Shown here piece by piece: positions 15,232-22,648 of a DNA stretch of 64,000 bases. Every line of letters begins with the position of its first letter. The stretch's first letter is position 1. The stretch covers positions 1 to 64,000 of the forward strand of contig NZ_JAMXFJ010000008.1 in the NCBI RefSeq assembly GCF_025460805.1, in the 5' to 3' direction. The notes beneath the pieces are model-generated. The model was not told the origin of the DNA. It did not search any database and saw only the letters and a list, made by a program, of their open reading frames with translations. The stretch is from Microvirga sesbaniae (GTDB lineage Bacteria > Pseudomonadota > Alphaproteobacteria > Rhizobiales > Beijerinckiaceae). Position numbers and translations under genes: made by a program.

Positions 15232-16582
15232 AATGTCCGGTGCGCCACGCTGGTCTATCCTGACGAACACGATGGCGAGGCCGACTAAGTCTCAGTGCTG
15301 TCACCGGAAGGCGCGGCGCTGATCGGCCTGAGGGATTCGTCGGGTGTTGCCAGTCCATCGTTGGAAGCGCGGGTTTCAAGGCTTGAAGTCCCCTCGCGCA
15401 GCCCTTCAAGACCGCCGCACCCGCCATCGCGGCGGCAAGCGATGAGGTGATGGAGAAGAGCCCCTCGTAACCGTATGCCGCAACCAATGGTGAACTCGCG
15501 AGAGGCGAACAGAACTGGCCGATGAACACGGAGGCGGTCAGGATGCCTCCGGCCGTCCCCCTCCGGGAGAGCGGGGCAAGCCCCAGGGCGAGGGTGACGA
15601 AGCTCGGCGAGACCAGCGCATAGCCTACGCCGATGGCCGCGGCTCCGGCGAACCAAGCCGGAGGACTCATAGCACGGGCCAGCAACACGAAACCGAGGGC
15701 CATCACACCATACCCCAGAGCGAAAACGCCACCGTAGCCGATGGCCCTCTGGACCCGGCCATACAGCAGCGCCAGGCAGCCGCCGGAAAGCATCAGGCCT
15801 CCGAGCGCCGAGCCGGTCATCACTGGGCTGCTGTAGCGTGATTCTGCGAAGTAGAACGCCAACTGGGTCGGCATGACGAAGAAGATCATGTTCGTGGCGG
15901 CTTGAAGAAGCGCGAGCAGCCCGATGGCGAAACGCCATGATAAAGGATGGGAGGCGTTGCTCTCCAGGCGGGCATGGACGATAGGCGGGGTCCTCGGCGG
16001 ATCGACGATGACCCTCCACATGAGAGGCAGGAAGAGCGCGGCCACTCCGTAGATGACGAAAGACAGACGCGGTGAGATCGCCGCAAACCATCCCGCGAGT
16101 GAGATGAACACCAGCCCCCCGAAGTTCCGGGCCGATATCTGTAGTCCCGACAGCGCGGTCCGATCGTCTCCGGTGAAGTAGTCGCCGACAAGCGCGGTCT
16201 GGGCCGTCATGATGAGGGCGACGGCCAGCCCCAGCACCAAGCGGCTGGCGAAGATGCTCGGGAGGTCGGGAAGGAACAGCCCCGCGCATCCCGCGGCGAC
16301 GAAGAGGATGACCCCCGCCAGGAGCATCCGCCGCCGGCCGTACCGATCGGCGACGAGACCGGCGAACGGCGCGAGGATGGCGACGCTGATGGAGGGCGCC
16401 GGTACCAGCAGGCGTACCAGCATCGCAGCGTTCGGATCCTCGGCGAACAGGCGCTCGAGCCCGGGGAGCGCGGGACTGATCGTGGCATTGGCCATGGTCG
16501 TGAGCGATGCCGCCATCAGCAGCGAGATCGCTCGCGGGTCCCGCCAGACCTGCGTCTGTCTCGAAATCGTGGTGACGTTCAT
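15224..16582 (-). CDS. MFS transporter (drug-efflux-like)
   Basis: This is a 452-residue, 12-helix major facilitator protein. The loop 2-3 signature is visible (GLVADRYGRRRML), as is the helix 5-type motif region (TAQTALVGDYFTGDDRTA). I chose ATG 16582 (MNVTTISRQT) with ribosome site AGAGGTC. It is divergent from a MerR regulator, which suggests a substrate-induced exporter. The last 40-50 residues are read antisense through the Rnk pseudogene and end in its 12-bp repeats, so the natural C-terminus has probably been replaced. Confidence 0.87.
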   Translation of the reverse strand: MNVTTISRQTQVWRDPRAISLLMAASLTTMANATISPALPGLERLFAEDPNAAMLVRLLVPAPSISVAILAPFAGLVADRYGRRRMLLAGVILFVAAGCAGLFLPDLPSIFASRLVLGLAVALIMTAQTALVGDYFTGDDRTALSGLQISARNFGGLVFISLAGWFAAISPRLSFVIYGVAALFLPLMWRVIVDPPRTPPIVHARLESNASHPLSWRFAIGLLALLQAATNMIFFVMPTQLAFYFAESRYSSPVMTGSALGGLMLSGGCLALLYGRVQRAIGYGGVFALGYGVMALGFVLLARAMSPPAWFAGAAAIGVGYALVSPSFVTLALGLAPLSRRGTAGGILTASVFIGQFCSPLASSPLVAAYGYEGLFSITSSLAAAMAGAAVLKGCARGLQALKPALPTMDWQHPTNPSGRSAPRLPVTALRLSRPRHRVRQDRPAWRTGHSK

Positions 16583-16616
16583 AGCTGACCTCTTGCTCGA
16601 AGTGACGATTCGAGAC

Positions 16617-16647
16617 ACGGTACGACTTCAAGTCGACTTGAGGTCAA
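16617..16647 (-). promoter_or_regulatory. MerR-type promoter of the MFS gene, 19-bp spacer
   Basis: On the minus strand TTGACC (-35) and TACCGT (-10) are separated by 19 bases. The spacer holds the dyad CTCAAGTCGACTTGAAG. Overlong 19-20 bp spacers with a dyad are the mark of MerR-activated promoters, and this dyad resembles the SoxR box (CCTCAAGTTAACTTGAGG). It lies between the divergent MFS and MerR starts. Regulation is inferred from this geometry. Confidence 0.75.
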
Positions 16648-16649
16648 GC

Positions 16650-17099
16650 ATGGGAATGATGGATATCGGCGTGGTTGCTCAACGGTCAGGCGTACCACCT
16701 TCCACACTGCGCTACTACGAGGAGATCGGTCTGATCCGGTCGATCAGCCGGCATGGGCTACGGCGGCAGTTCGATGCCGACGTCCTCCTGAAGCTGTCCC
16801 TCATCGAACTCGGGAAAACGGCGGGCTTCTCCCTCACCGAGATCGCGGGCATGTTCGGGAAGGACGGCCGGCCTGACATTCCCCGCGATCAGCTGCACGC
16901 CAAGGCGGATGATTTGCAGCGGCAGATGCGCGACCTGCGCGTGCTGCGGGATGCCCTTCGGCACGTGGCCGAGTGCCCCGCCCCGTCGCACCTGGAATGC
17001 CCAACCTTCCGCAAGCTCCTGAAGGCAGCGACGCGCAGACGCGTCACCCGTCCGGCGTCCAGAGCATCGGGCGCGAAAGTGGGAACCGGTTTCGCGTGA
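16650..17099 (+). CDS. MerR-family transcriptional regulator
   Basis: This 149-residue protein has the MerR helix-turn-helix (DIGVVAQRSGVPPSTLRYYEEIGLI) and a dimerisation helix (AKADDLQRQMRDLRVLRDAL). Two Cys (ECPAPSHLECPTF) lie in the effector tail. It lacks the four-Cys cluster of SoxR, so it is probably not an Fe-S sensor. ATG 16650 gives MGMMDIG; ATG 16659 (MDIG) is equally possible. The last 13 residues (after TRPA) are encoded by a dispersed repeat that starts at 17062, so the C-terminus appears to have been replaced. Confidence 0.88.
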   Translation: MGMMDIGVVAQRSGVPPSTLRYYEEIGLIRSISRHGLRRQFDADVLLKLSLIELGKTAGFSLTEIAGMFGKDGRPDIPRDQLHAKADDLQRQMRDLRVLRDALRHVAECPAPSHLECPTFRKLLKAATRRRVTRPASRASGAKVGTGFA

Positions 17100-17141
17100 A
17101 AAGATGCCTTGAAACAAAAGCTTGAAGCATCGGGCGCGAAA
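17062..17141. repeat. Dispersed repeat family D, copy 1
   Basis: The unit begins GAGCATCGGGCGCGAAAG and includes GTGAAAAGATGC and AAGCTTGAAGCATCGGG. A matching copy lies inverted at about 50112-50193. It supplies the end of the MerR reading frame. The left flank is CCA rather than TA, so this copy is not a clean TA insertion on that side. Confidence 0.65.
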
Positions 17142-17180
17142 CATGCCCCTGAAGATCATCGATCGGCGGGGAGCCGCGCC

Positions 17181-18272
17181 CTACGCGACCGGAGCATCGA
17201 CCGTGCATACCACCCCTGTCGGCTCAAACGCGATCTCCACTTGGCCATCGAGATCCTGCGCGAGACTTCGCTCGATGAGGCGTGATCCGAAGCCGCGGCG
17301 AGAGGGAGCCTTCACAGGCGGACCGCCGCTTTCCGTCCAGCGCAGGCTCAGCCGGGGTTGCGCTCCCGCGCTCTGCTGCACCGTCCACGAGACGTCCACG
17401 ATGCCGAGCTTGTTCGAGAGGGCGCCATACTTGACCGCGTTGGTCGCCAGTTCATGGAGAGCCATCGCCAGGGCCAACGACATGCGGGGCGTGAGCCGCA
17501 CATGCGGCCCGGCAATGTGAAGCCGGTTCTCGTTCACGGCCTCGTAGGGCTCGAGCGCCCGCGTGACGACCTCGATCAGGTCGGCACCCTCCCAGCTCTC
17601 ACGGGTGAGCACATCGTGCGCCCGCGAGAGGGCCAACAGCCGCATCTGAATGGCCTCTTTTGCCTGAGCGGACGTGACGTTCGTGCGCAGGGTCTGCATG
17701 ACGATGGACTGCACCGTGGCCAGGGTGTTCTTCACGCGGTGGTTCAATTCGCCGATGAGCAATGCCTGGTGCTCGGCGGCGCGCCTCGCCTGGTCGAGCG
17801 CGGCCATCAGACGCTTTTCCGCCGTGTGCATTTCCTCCAGGCGCGCCCTCGCCTCGTATTGCCGCTCCCGGCCGCGCAGGGCCGTCCGCGCCACGCTGAC
17901 CAGCGTCCCGGCGTGAAAGGGGCGCTCCAGGAAGGTCACGTTGCCGAGGATCTCGGTGAGGCGAGCGAGGGCCGGATTGCGTTCGACCCCTCCTCCACGC
18001 TGGGTCAGCAGCACGAAGGCAAAGTCGGACCAGGGCGGCTGGTCCGCCAACCAGCGGGACAGATCGCTCAAATCGGCCGTGCGGAACGTCTCGTCGGTAA
18101 TGAGCGCGAAGCCGGCTCCCCGCTCGAGCTCCCGGACCAGCCCCGGCAGGTCGGGGCAGACCTCAGCGGCAATCCCCACCGCGCGCAGAAGATCGGCGGC
18201 AACAGCAGAATCCCGCCCATGCGGGGCCAGGATGAGAGCCCGCATGGAGTGCAGATGAGACACGGCGTCCAT
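17181..18272 (-). CDS. HWE-family histidine kinase with N-terminal receiver-like domain
   Basis: This 363-residue soluble kinase has a degenerate receiver-like domain (about 10-135), a coiled coil, and an HWE/HisKA_2 core. Phospho-acceptor His178 lies in ELNHRVKNTLATVQS. The ATPase motifs are HELATNAVKYGALS, the HWE-type RWTESGGPPV and GFGSRLIERSLA. HWE kinases are typical of Hyphomicrobiales. The start is 2 bases after the kaiC-like stop, so the two are co-translated. MRALILAPHG at 18245 is an alternative start. The N-terminal receiver may take input from a phosphorelay or be a pseudo-receiver. Confidence 0.9.
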   Translation of the reverse strand: MDAVSHLHSMRALILAPHGRDSAVAADLLRAVGIAAEVCPDLPGLVRELERGAGFALITDETFRTADLSDLSRWLADQPPWSDFAFVLLTQRGGGVERNPALARLTEILGNVTFLERPFHAGTLVSVARTALRGRERQYEARARLEEMHTAEKRLMAALDQARRAAEHQALLIGELNHRVKNTLATVQSIVMQTLRTNVTSAQAKEAIQMRLLALSRAHDVLTRESWEGADLIEVVTRALEPYEAVNENRLHIAGPHVRLTPRMSLALAMALHELATNAVKYGALSNKLGIVDVSWTVQQSAGAQPRLSLRWTESGGPPVKAPSRRGFGSRLIERSLAQDLDGQVEIAFEPTGVVCTVDAPVA

Positions 18273-18274
18273 GC

Positions 18275-19771
18275 TCAGCGATCTTCGAGCAGGGAGGCGC
18301 GGTCCTCCTCCGCCATCACCGGCACGCCGCGCAGCACGCCCTGGAAGCTCCTGAGCGGCGCGCCGATGGCAATCCCGCTGCCGTCGACCCGCATCTCGCG
18401 GATGGTGCTCTCATGCGAGCCGAAGCGCTTCTTGATGACGGACAGGGCCCGCCGCACCTGGCCGAAGGCCTCGAAGTAGCGCAGCAGGATCACCGTATCG
18501 GCCAGGTAGGTGACGTCGACCGGCGCCTTCATGTCGCCGACGAGCCCGTGCTGCGCCACGAGCAGGAAGGTCGAGGCGCCCTGCCGGTTCAGGTATTGCA
18601 GCAGCTCATGCATGTGCAGGATCAGAAACTGCTCCTCCGGCATGGCCGCCTGGTAGCCGTTGAGGCTGTCGATCACGATGGTCTTGACCTCATGCTCATC
18701 CACCTGGGTCCGGACCCGGTGCGTGAACTCGCCCGGCGAGAGTTCGGCGGCGTCGACCTGCTCGATGAACAGGTTGCCGGCCGCGCGCATCGCCTCCAGG
18801 TCGATGCCCATCAGCCTGGTGCGGTCGAGCAGGAGACCGAGCTCCTCGTCGAAAACGAGCAACGCCGCCTTCTCGCCCCGCTGAACGGCGGAGACCGCGA
18901 ACTGCACCGCGAGGAGCGACTTGCCGCTTCCGGCCGGACCCATGACCAAGGTGCTGGAGCCCCGCTCGATGCCGCCGCCCAGCAGAGCATCGAGTTCCCT
19001 GATCCCGCTGGTGAGCACGTCGCGGGCAAAGCCCGTCTTGTGCTCCCCCGACACCAGGCGCGGGAACACCTGGACCCCACCCTCGGCGATCGTGAAGTCG
19101 TGATAGCCGCCTCGGAAGCTCTGGCCGCGATACTTGACCACCCGCAGACGACGGCGTTCGGCCCCATAGATCGGCGTCATCCCCTCCAGGCGGATCACCC
19201 CATGGGCGATGCTGTGCACGGTCTTGTCGTTGGTGTCCGTGGTCAGGTCGTCGAGCATCAGGACCGTTGCCCCCTGCTGGGCGAAGTAGTGCTTCATCGC
19301 CAGGATCTGCCGGCGGTAGCGCAGCGAACTCTGGGCCAGGAGGCGGATCTCGGACAGGCTGTCCAGGACGATGCGCACCGGCTTGGCCCGGTCGATGGCC
19401 GCGAACACCGCCTTGGTGGTCTCGCCGAGCTCGAGATCGGACGAGTACAGGAGGCTCTGCTGATGTTCCTCGTCGAGCAGGCTTTCGGGCGGCACGAGCT
19501 CGAACACATGGATGGCAGCGTCCAGGGACCAGCCGTGGGAGGCCGCACCGTTGCGAAGCTCCTGCTCGGTCTCGGAGAGGGTGATGTAGAGGCCTGTCTC
19601 GCCCACCTTGGCGCCTTCCAGCAGGAACTGGAGCGCGATGGTGGTCTTGCCGGTGCCGGGGCTGCCCTCCAGGAGATAGACGTGCCCTGGCGCGAGGCCG
19701 CCGACGAGAACGTCGTCGAGCCCCTCGACTCCGGTTTTCGCCTTAGGGCGGGGCTTGAATGGTGTGGTCAT
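18275..19771 (-). CDS. kaiC: KaiC-like double-domain RecA ATPase
   Basis: This 498-residue protein has two KaiC/RecA domains with Walker A motifs GSPGTGKT (36-43) and GPAGSGKS (278-285). Walker B-like strands are RIVLDSLS and TIVIDSLN. The length and tandem domains match cyanobacterial KaiC (519). At the place of the KaiC autophosphorylation pair Ser431/Thr432, my hand alignment gives Thr421/Tyr422 (PVDVTYLADTVILL), so phosphorylation chemistry may differ. No kaiA or kaiB gene is nearby. The gene overlaps a HigA-like gene by 29 bases upstream and an HWE kinase follows at once, implying a KaiC-to-kinase signalling unit. Symbol by homology only. Confidence 0.9.
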   Translation of the reverse strand: MTTPFKPRPKAKTGVEGLDDVLVGGLAPGHVYLLEGSPGTGKTTIALQFLLEGAKVGETGLYITLSETEQELRNGAASHGWSLDAAIHVFELVPPESLLDEEHQQSLLYSSDLELGETTKAVFAAIDRAKPVRIVLDSLSEIRLLAQSSLRYRRQILAMKHYFAQQGATVLMLDDLTTDTNDKTVHSIAHGVIRLEGMTPIYGAERRRLRVVKYRGQSFRGGYHDFTIAEGGVQVFPRLVSGEHKTGFARDVLTSGIRELDALLGGGIERGSSTLVMGPAGSGKSLLAVQFAVSAVQRGEKAALLVFDEELGLLLDRTRLMGIDLEAMRAAGNLFIEQVDAAELSPGEFTHRVRTQVDEHEVKTIVIDSLNGYQAAMPEEQFLILHMHELLQYLNRQGASTFLLVAQHGLVGDMKAPVDVTYLADTVILLRYFEAFGQVRRALSVIKKRFGSHESTIREMRVDGSGIAIGAPLRSFQGVLRGVPVMAEEDRASLLEDR

Positions 19772-20111
19772 TCGAAAGTCCGATCTCGGCCAGGATGACC
19801 GGAGGCAGGATGTGGGTTGGGATCAGCGTCAACACCCCGGCCAGGGCCTGCTCGGCATGCCAGAGATCATAGCGCTGCTGGAGATCGAGCCAAAGCCGTG
19901 GGGCGGTTCCCGACAGGCGGGCCAGGCGGGTCGCCATCTCGGGGCTGACCGCGGCCGTGCCGGCGAGAACCCGGTGGAGCGTCTGGCGGGCGATGCGAAG
20001 TTCGCGGGCGGCTTGGCTTACGGAAAGGCCGAGCCCGGGCAGCACCTGATCGCGCAGCATGCCACCGGGATGGAGCGGAGCCTGAGGGCAGGCATCGCGT
20101 GGTGAGGCCAT
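19743..20111 (-). CDS. HigA-family antitoxin-like protein, no adjacent toxin
   Basis: This 122-residue protein has the HigA/VapI layout: HPGGMLRDQVLPGLGLSVSQAARELRIARQTLHRVLAGTAAVSPEMATRLARL, then LWLDLQQRYDLWHAE. I chose ATG 20111 because HigA proteins begin shortly before PGGMLRD. HigB normally lies directly upstream, but 20112-20323 holds no HigB-like frame, only repeat A. The 3' end overlaps kaiC by 29 bases. It may serve as an autoregulator of the kaiC/kinase operon rather than as an antitoxin. Confidence 0.82.
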   Translation of the reverse strand: MASPRDACPQAPLHPGGMLRDQVLPGLGLSVSQAARELRIARQTLHRVLAGTAAVSPEMATRLARLSGTAPRLWLDLQQRYDLWHAEQALAGVLTLIPTHILPPVILAEIGLSNDHTIQAPP

Positions 20112-20200
20112 GATCCTGCTTTCGGCAAGGCGGATTGTAGCGTTATGGGTGACAGCGGCCAGAAAGCAAGAGGAAGCCCTGGAAGACCAGACCTGTTTCC

Positions 20201-20290
20201 ACTCACGTGGAATCATCTCTTGTCTTTGCCGAGCCGCATTTTTTGACGGTGAACCGGATCCACTTCACCGAAAAATGCTCTAGCGCATCG
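20201..20290. repeat. Dispersed repeat family A, copy 2
   Basis: CACTCACGTGGAATCATC, GCCGAGCCGCATT and GACGGTGAACCGGATCCAC follow in the same order as in copy 1. The right end reads AATGCTC-TA. The left end is diverged and lacks TA-GAGC. No gene is seen in 20112-20323. Confidence 0.7.
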
Positions 20291-20323
20291 CGCGGACCAG
20301 AAGTCTGGCTGTCCAGGGGGCGC

Positions 20324-21355
20324 CTACTTGAGCATCGGCCAAGTGTCGGACAGCTTGTACCCTCCGGGAAACGGGTCGGACGGGTCGAGCATGAGTTGGG
20401 AGGTTCCGGCGATCCATGCGCGCCCGGAAATTGACGGAACGATCGCCGTCTGTCCAGCCACCGTCGTCTCACGCACGATCCTGCCGATGAACTGGGTATC
20501 GATGATCGAGACGCCGGTCAGCGTCTCCCCTTCCTTGAGCAGGCCGCGGGCATGCAGGATCGCCATCCGGGCCGATACCGCCGTGCCGGTCGGCGACCGA
20601 TCAATCTTGCCTGGCTGAATGGCGACCGCCGAGCGCGACATCAATCGTCCGTTCTCCCGATACAAGGGCCCGGCGAAAGCGCAGAAGGAGATATGATTCC
20701 ATCCGGTGTCCTCGGGATGGGAGAAGCCCAGTTGCTCGTTGGCGGCATTGGTGATCCTGATGCCGATTTCGGCCAGTGCGCGGGCCTCGTCCGCGACCAG
20801 CCTGAAGCCGAGCGTCTCGGCCTCGACGACCACGAAGCTGTCGCCGCCATAGGCGGTATCGACCGTCATCGTACCCAGCCCCGGCACTTCCAGCGTCGCA
20901 TCGAGCCTGGCGGCGAAGCTCGGCACGTTCGTGACCGTGATCCGCTCAGCCTTGCCGTTGCGGCACTCCGCGACGACCTCCACCAACCCCGCGGGAGCCT
21001 CCAGGACCATGCGGGTTTCCGGCTCGGTCATGGGGATGATGCCGCTGTCCAGCAGGACGGTTGAGACGCAGATCGCGTTGGAGCCGGACATGGGAGGCGT
21101 ATCCTCCGGCTCCATGATGATCCAGCCCATCTGCGCCCTGGGGTTCTTGGGGGGTACCAGCAGGTTCACGTGACGGAAGACGCCGCCGCGCGGCTCGTTG
21201 AGGACGAAATTCCGCAACGTCTTGTCCTGTGCGATCCAGCGTGACTGTTCCCATACGGTCTCTCCGGGCGGAGGCGCGACACCACCGACGATCACGTCGC
21301 CCACTTCGCCTTCGGCATGGCAACTGACCACGTGGATGATTTTCGAGGAGCGCAT
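20324..21355 (-). CDS. Proline-racemase-family enzyme (Ser/Thr active-site type)
   Basis: This 343-residue protein belongs to the proline racemase / hydroxyproline epimerase / trans-3-hydroxyproline dehydratase family. Fold markers are [28 protein letters not shown] and [15 protein letters not shown]. The two catalytic positions, Cys and Cys in racemases, are here Ser90 (PPMSGSNAI) and Thr256 (DRSPTGT). Loss of both thiols argues against a classic racemase and fits better with a dehydratase-like or other reaction; the exact substrate is unknown. It is the last gene of a GntR-PLP-ABC operon, behind a repeat-bearing gap of 187 bases. Confidence 0.85.
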   Translation of the reverse strand: MRSSKIIHVVSCHAEGEVGDVIVGGVAPPPGETVWEQSRWIAQDKTLRNFVLNEPRGGVFRHVNLLVPPKNPRAQMGWIIMEPEDTPPMSGSNAICVSTVLLDSGIIPMTEPETRMVLEAPAGLVEVVAECRNGKAERITVTNVPSFAARLDATLEVPGLGTMTVDTAYGGDSFVVVEAETLGFRLVADEARALAEIGIRITNAANEQLGFSHPEDTGWNHISFCAFAGPLYRENGRLMSRSAVAIQPGKIDRSPTGTAVSARMAILHARGLLKEGETLTGVSIIDTQFIGRIVRETTVAGQTAIVPSISGRAWIAGTSQLMLDPSDPFPGGYKLSDTWPMLK

Positions 21356-21370
21356 CGTTCGGTTTCCTTA

Positions 21371-21513
21371 AAGCATCGGACGTGAAAAGTGGACTTGCAC
21401 TTTTGGGATCCATCCGATGCTTTCTTCTTGAATGAGAGCATCGGTCAGAACGGACCCAGCGGGCCGCGCCAGCGAAAACCGGATCCTGTTCCCCGAAAAA
21501 TGCTCTGGGCCCT
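21371..21513. repeat. Family B repeat, inverted copy of 1367-1449, plus adjacent unit
   Basis: Positions 21371-21454 are the reverse complement of 1367-1449 with one substitution and a 3-4 base local difference. TA (21369-21370) borders it at the same end as in the other copy. A second, GC-rich unit (GCGGGCCGCGCCAGCG...AAATGCTC) follows to about 21513. It lies between the ABC ATPase and the proline-racemase-like gene. Confidence 0.8.
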
Positions 21514-21542
21514 GCCACTCAAAGCAGAGAAATCCGCGCTTT

Positions 21543-22637
21543 CTAAGGAGAGACGGCCTGATCCGGAAGCCTTTGACCTGTTTGGGCATCGAAAATGTGG
21601 AGCTTGGGCGCGGGCAGGCTGAAGGCGACGTCCGTGCCGATCTGGTAATGCGCCCGCTCCAGCACGAATGCCTTCAGAGCGGAAGAGACGGTTCTGATAT
21701 GGAGGATCGTCCCTAGGCCCATCGGCTCCACCAGCTCGATTTGACCCGTATGATCCCCCTCCCCCCTCGTCGACACCTGGACGTCCTCAGGGCGCACCCC
21801 GACCCTCACGGCTTGGCCATCCCGGCCCTGGATACGATCGGAGACCGGCATCGTCTCGCCTGACCCGAGGGCGACGAACCGACGTTCGCCGTCACCATGC
21901 AGGGTGCCGTCGAGCACATTGATGGCAGGCGACCCGATGAAGCTGGCGACGAACAGGTTCGTGGGGCGCTCGTAAAGATCGAGCGGCGTTCCAACCTGCT
22001 GGACGGCGCCTGCGTTCATCGCGACGATCCGGTCGGCGAGGGTCATGGCCTCCACTTGGTCGTGGGTCACATAGATCGACGTCGTGCCGAGCTCCCGGTG
22101 GAGCTTCTTGATCTCCACGCGCATCTGTTCGCGAAGACGCGCATCGAGATTGGACAGCGGCTCATCGAACAGGAACGCCTTCGGCTTGCGCACGATGGAG
22201 CGCCCCATCGCGACGCGCTGCCGCTGTCCCCCCGACAGGGTGCGGGGCTTTCGGTCGAGGAAGGACTCGAGCCCCAGTTTGGCGGCGGCCGCATTCACGA
22301 CCTGGGCCATCCGCTCCGAAGGCGTTCCTCGCAATTTGAGGCTGTAGCTCATGTTGTCGCGAACCGTCATGTGCGGATAGAGGGCATAGGACTGGAACAC
22401 CATGGCGATATCCCGGTCCTTCGGCGCCAGTTCGTTCACAACCCTCCCGGCGATGCGGATGTCCCCGCGGGTGATGCCCTCCAGTCCTGCGATCATGCGC
22501 AGGAGCGTGGACTTGCCGCATCCCGAAGGCCCGACCAGCACGACGAACTCCCCATCCTGGATCGACAGGTCGACCTCGTGAAGGACAGGAACGGCCCCAT
22601 AGGACTTGCCGACACCCTGAATATCGATGGAAGCCAT
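21543..22637 (-). CDS. Sugar-type ABC transporter ATP-binding protein (UgpC/MalK family)
   Basis: This 364-residue ATPase has Walker [11 protein letters not shown]-loop MVFQSYALYPH, signature LSGGQRQR, Walker [14 protein letters not shown] and H-loop THDQ. A C-terminal TOBE regulatory domain (RVGVRPEDVQVS) is typical of CUT1 importers. I chose ATG 22637 (MASIDIQGV); the upstream in-frame extension is antiparallel permease shadow. It energises the two permeases encoded just upstream. Substrate is not evident. Confidence 0.94.
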   Translation of the reverse strand: MASIDIQGVGKSYGAVPVLHEVDLSIQDGEFVVLVGPSGCGKSTLLRMIAGLEGITRGDIRIAGRVVNELAPKDRDIAMVFQSYALYPHMTVRDNMSYSLKLRGTPSERMAQVVNAAAAKLGLESFLDRKPRTLSGGQRQRVAMGRSIVRKPKAFLFDEPLSNLDARLREQMRVEIKKLHRELGTTSIYVTHDQVEAMTLADRIVAMNAGAVQQVGTPLDLYERPTNLFVASFIGSPAINVLDGTLHGDGERRFVALGSGETMPVSDRIQGRDGQAVRVGVRPEDVQVSTRGEGDHTGQIELVEPMGLGTILHIRTVSSALKAFVLERAHYQIGTDVAFSLPAPKLHIFDAQTGQRLPDQAVSP

Positions 22638-22648
22638 GATGCTAACCC

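Larger units (their letters stand above)
14808..15330 (+). pseudogene. Rnk-like pseudogene split by a TA-flanked repeat
   Basis: The gene begins MIKQETLPPVTISTGDDDRL at 14808, matching MKQVTLPPITIS of the intact copy. It is interrupted at a TTA codon by 14868-15043. Removing 14868-15045 (the repeat plus one TA) joins DDDRL to AFLATFHLTNPHDRAAAAML in frame, and the protein then aligns to the paralogue through VATMHARLEYRDEVTW and VRCATLVYP. Two further lesions follow: a 12-bp unit present three times (15196-15231) and an in-frame TAA at 15286, after which VSVLSPEGAALIGL still matches. The far C-terminus is lost beneath the 3' end of the MFS gene. Confidence 0.88.

Noticed and set aside
16650-17099. 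soxR
   Set aside because: The promoter dyad is SoxR-like, but the protein has two Cys in a different arrangement, not the four-Cys Fe-S cluster.
20324-21355. Proline racemase or 4-hydroxyproline epimerase with two catalytic cysteines
   Set aside because: The catalytic positions are Ser90 and Thr256, so a two-thiol racemisation mechanism is unlikely.
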